NCBI GenBank assembly: GCA_041687435.1
Contig: JAWLBX010000003.1
Span: 1 to 64,000 of the forward strand
DNA: 64,000 bases
Direction: 5' to 3'
Source: JACKII01 sp041687435
GTDB lineage: Bacteria > Pseudomonadota > Alphaproteobacteria > Bin95
Below are positions 62,245 through 64,000 of this stretch, piece by piece. The position numbers and the translations under genes are program-made. The notes beneath the pieces are model-generated. The model saw only the letters and a list, made by a program, of their open reading frames with translations. It had not been told where the DNA came from and did not search any database. The first letter of the stretch is position 1; each line of letters begins with the position of its first letter.

Positions 62245-62871
62245 GTGTTTTTCGAAACGGATTATGAGCGGCTGCGTGCCGGAATTGCCGCCAACATGGC
62301 CGCGTTCCGGCCAAAACTGGCGGCGTCGGTGGGCCTGAAGCGGGCGGCGGTGGCGATTGCCGTCACGGACGATGATCAGGGCGCGCCCGCGTTTTTCCTG
62401 ACCAAGCGGGCGCCGCGCCTGAACGCGCATTCCGGGCAATGGGCGCTGCCGGGCGGGCGGCTCGACCCGGGCGAGGATGCGGTGACCGCGGCGCTGCGGG
62501 AGATGGACGAGGAAATCGGCGTGCGGTTGGGCGCTGGCAATGTGCTGGGCATGCTGGACGACTACCCGACGCGCTCCGGCTATTGCATCACGCCGGTGGT
62601 GGTCTGGGCCGGGCCCGACGTGGCGACCAGGCTGAACCCGGATGAGGTCGCCCGCCTGCACCGCATCCCGCTCGCCCATCTGGCGCCGGACGAGGTGGTG
62701 GAACTGGCGCCGATCCCGGAAAGCGAACACCCGCTGGTGCGCGTGCATATCGCCGAAAGCCATGTGCACGCGCCGACCGCCGCCTTGATCTACCAATTCC
62801 GCGAGGTCGCCCTCGCTGGCCGCCACACGCCCGTGGCCCACCTGGAACAGCCGAAATGGGCTTGGCGGTAG
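62245..62871 (+). CDS. Nudix hydrolase, CoA pyrophosphatase-like
   Basis: This 208-residue protein has the Nudix box GGRLDPGEDAVTAALRE followed by MDEEIGV, matching G-x5-E-x7-RE-x2-EE-x-G. The approach LTKRAPRLNAHSGQWALPGG resembles CoA/NADH pyrophosphatase proteins. The start is a GTG at 62245 in a small-ORF context; the same frame is open from 61870 but upstream sequence is overlap with the previous gene. A TTG at 62242 is an alternative. Confidence 0.85.
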   Translation: MFFETDYERLRAGIAANMAAFRPKLAASVGLKRAAVAIAVTDDDQGAPAFFLTKRAPRLNAHSGQWALPGGRLDPGEDAVTAALREMDEEIGVRLGAGNVLGMLDDYPTRSGYCITPVVVWAGPDVATRLNPDEVARLHRIPLAHLAPDEVVELAPIPESEHPLVRVHIAESHVHAPTAALIYQFREVALAGRHTPVAHLEQPKWAWR

Positions 62872-62908
62872 GGGCGGGTTCCCTCTCCGCGATGAGCCAT
62901 CATAAAGC

Positions 62909-64000
62909 TCAACCTCCGCCCGCAGTCGCAACGCCATGGCGTGCAATCGCGGCGATGGCATCGGCCGGGCTGATGCCGATGGCGTGGGCGGCATAATAAA
63001 GACCGGCCAGAATGGTGGTGACCAGAACGAAGCCGCCGACGCAGGCGACCAGTCGCTGCTGATACATCTGCCAGCGAGCGACGGCGATGGCGGCCTGTTG
63101 GTCTTCCAGCCGCTGCGAATCGAAGGAGGGGTCTGAGAGCCGTTCGGCCCAGGCTTCGCGCGTCATCCGGCCGTGCGGGTCCAGGAAGCTGACCGGGCTG
63201 GCGGTCAGCAGGACCGCATGGACGAAGGTCGGCACCAGGGTCGAGAACAGGATCAAGGTCAGCCAGATGCCATCGGTCAGCGGTGCCGCCGCAGCCTTGG
63301 CAATCTCGCCAGCTACGTCGAAGCTGAACCCGCGCCAGCGCCAGCGACAGCGCCAGCGACAGCGACAGCGCCAGCGACAGCGCCAGCGACAGCGCCAGCG
63401 ACAGCGACAGCGCCAGCGCCAGCGACAGCGACAGCGCCAGCGCCAGCGACAGCGACAGCGCCAGCGCCAGCGACAGCGCCAGCGACAGCGACAGCGCCAG
63501 CGCCAGCGACAGCGCCAGCGACAGCGACAGCGACAGCGCCAGCGCCAGCGACAGCGACAGCGCCAGCGCCAGCGACAGCGCCAGCGACAGCGAAAGCGCC
63601 AGCGCCAGCGAAAGCGCCAGCGACAGCGACAGCGACAGCGCCAGCGCCAGCGCCAGCGCCAGCGCCAGCGACAGCGAAAGCGAAAGCGCCAGCGACAGCG
63701 AAAGCGAAAGCGCCAGCGACAGCGCCAGCGAAAGCGACAGCGAAATTTCCTTCCCTGAGAAAAAGGAGAAGAAATATCACGCCGCCGGCTGCGAAGCCGA
63801 ACGCTCCACGGAGCAGCCACTTTCGGCTACCGTGCCCCTGATCGCGCCAACGTTGCTCCAATTGTTCTTGCCAGCGTTCGGCACGGGGTGTCCACCAGCG
63901 GAAGAACAGAAACAGAGCCGGTGGCGCCAGCGCGATTGCGATCCCGAGCGCGATGCGCGTCGCGGTGCCCAGCGGCTTGGCCAGCGGCTGGCCGAGGAGG
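62909..64000 (-). pseudogene. Partial membrane protein interrupted by a hexanucleotide tract, frames disagree across it
   Basis: The upstream part (64000 to about 63750) encodes membrane-protein-like sequence: RIALGIAIALAPPALFLFFR, then a charged linker and GAFGFAAGGVIFLLLFL. The downstream part (about 63325 to 62909) encodes IWLTLILFSTLVPTFVHAVL and VACVGGFVLVTTILAGLYYA in a different frame. Between them lie 68 hexamers. The upstream frame continues through the tract as Ala-Val/Gly/Phe-Ala repeats and stops at 63313. Because 6-bp units do not change frame, a separate 1- or 2-base indel is needed, either real or a sequence error. N-terminus is outside the window; family unknown. Confidence 0.6.
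63337..63744. repeat. Hexanucleotide tandem array, 68 units of AGCGNN
   Basis: Units AGCGCC, AGCGAC and AGCGAA follow one another without a phase break from 63337 to 63744, 408 bp in all. Only the last two bases vary, always A or C. On the minus strand in the upstream gene frame it reads as alternating Ala and Val, Gly or Phe. The length, uniformity and coding location point to slippage-driven expansion. Confidence 0.92.

Noticed and set aside
63337..63744. CRISPR-like regular pattern
   Set aside because: Units are 6 bp without spacers, so this is a simple tandem array and not a CRISPR.
63087..63841. Plus-strand frames through the hexamer array (Gln-Arg or Ala-Thr/Pro repeats)
   Set aside because: They depend on the repeat alone; flanking sequence codes for membrane helices on the minus strand.

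Overview
This GC-rich window (roughly 63% by eye) looks like the chromosome of an alphaproteobacterium, probably a free-living, facultatively denitrifying member of the Rhodospirillales or a relative. Reasons are the gene order glyA-nrdR-ribD-ribE-ribBX-ribH-nusB-thiL, a RibBX-type riboflavin enzyme, an alphaproteobacterial-style RpoH, a full urea/amide ABC transporter with formamidase, and many SDR and luciferase-like oxidoreductases. The taxonomic call is inference.

Layout. (1) 1-2975: a truncated FAD oxidoreductase, a D-2-hydroxyacid dehydrogenase and an atypical SDR. (2) 3009-15417: a respiratory nitrate reductase island. A cysteine-free Crp/Fnr regulator is divergent from narK1K2(fused)-narG-narH-narJ-narI-parvulin-hemerythrin-DUF2478, and one perfect and one near-perfect FNR-type box lie between them. 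(3) 15470-16303: a lone SDR. (4) 16383-27416: an amide/urea nitrogen-scavenging island. On the minus strand it reads urtABCDE-fmdA-fmdB; urtB carries a 5-bp tandem duplication that breaks its frame. Divergent from it are a hybrid histidine kinase fused to an NCS1 nucleobase-permease domain and a LuxR-type response regulator. (5) 27592-35837: a zinc alcohol dehydrogenase, three luciferase-like enzymes, an acyl-CoA-dehydrogenase-like monooxygenase, a hydroxyacid dehydrogenase, inorganic pyrophosphatase and a nitroreductase. (6) 35859-45454: a long minus-strand housekeeping block (SDR, enoyl-CoA hydratase, RidA, MOSC, glyA, nrdR, riboflavin genes, nusB, thiL).

(7) 45764-56839 is the most unusual part. 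Seven co-directional genes encode a secreted pentaheme cytochrome, an outer-membrane barrel, a membrane-anchored FAD/2Fe-2S reductase, a tetraheme c554-like cytochrome, a double cyclic-nucleotide-domain protein fused to four [4Fe-4S] motifs, a b-type membrane cytochrome and a membrane-anchored decaheme cytochrome whose N-terminus has ten cysteines. Both large cytochromes carry Gly/Asp/Leu-rich repeat segments. Together the genes look like a wired path from cytosolic reductant across both membranes, 19 c-type hemes in all, possibly gated by a nucleotide or small ligand. I do not recognise it as a named system.

(8) 56855-58352: a GNAT acetyltransferase, then an AT-richer islet with a small membrane protein, ending at the 3' end of tRNA-Glu(CTC). 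(9) 58433-62871: DUF6476-like protein, rluD, rpoH (its stop codon sits inside the terminator loop), a VOC protein, a hot-dog dehydratase and a Nudix hydrolase. (10) 62909-64000: a partial membrane protein interrupted by 68 perfectly phased 6-bp repeats, with different open frames on the two sides.
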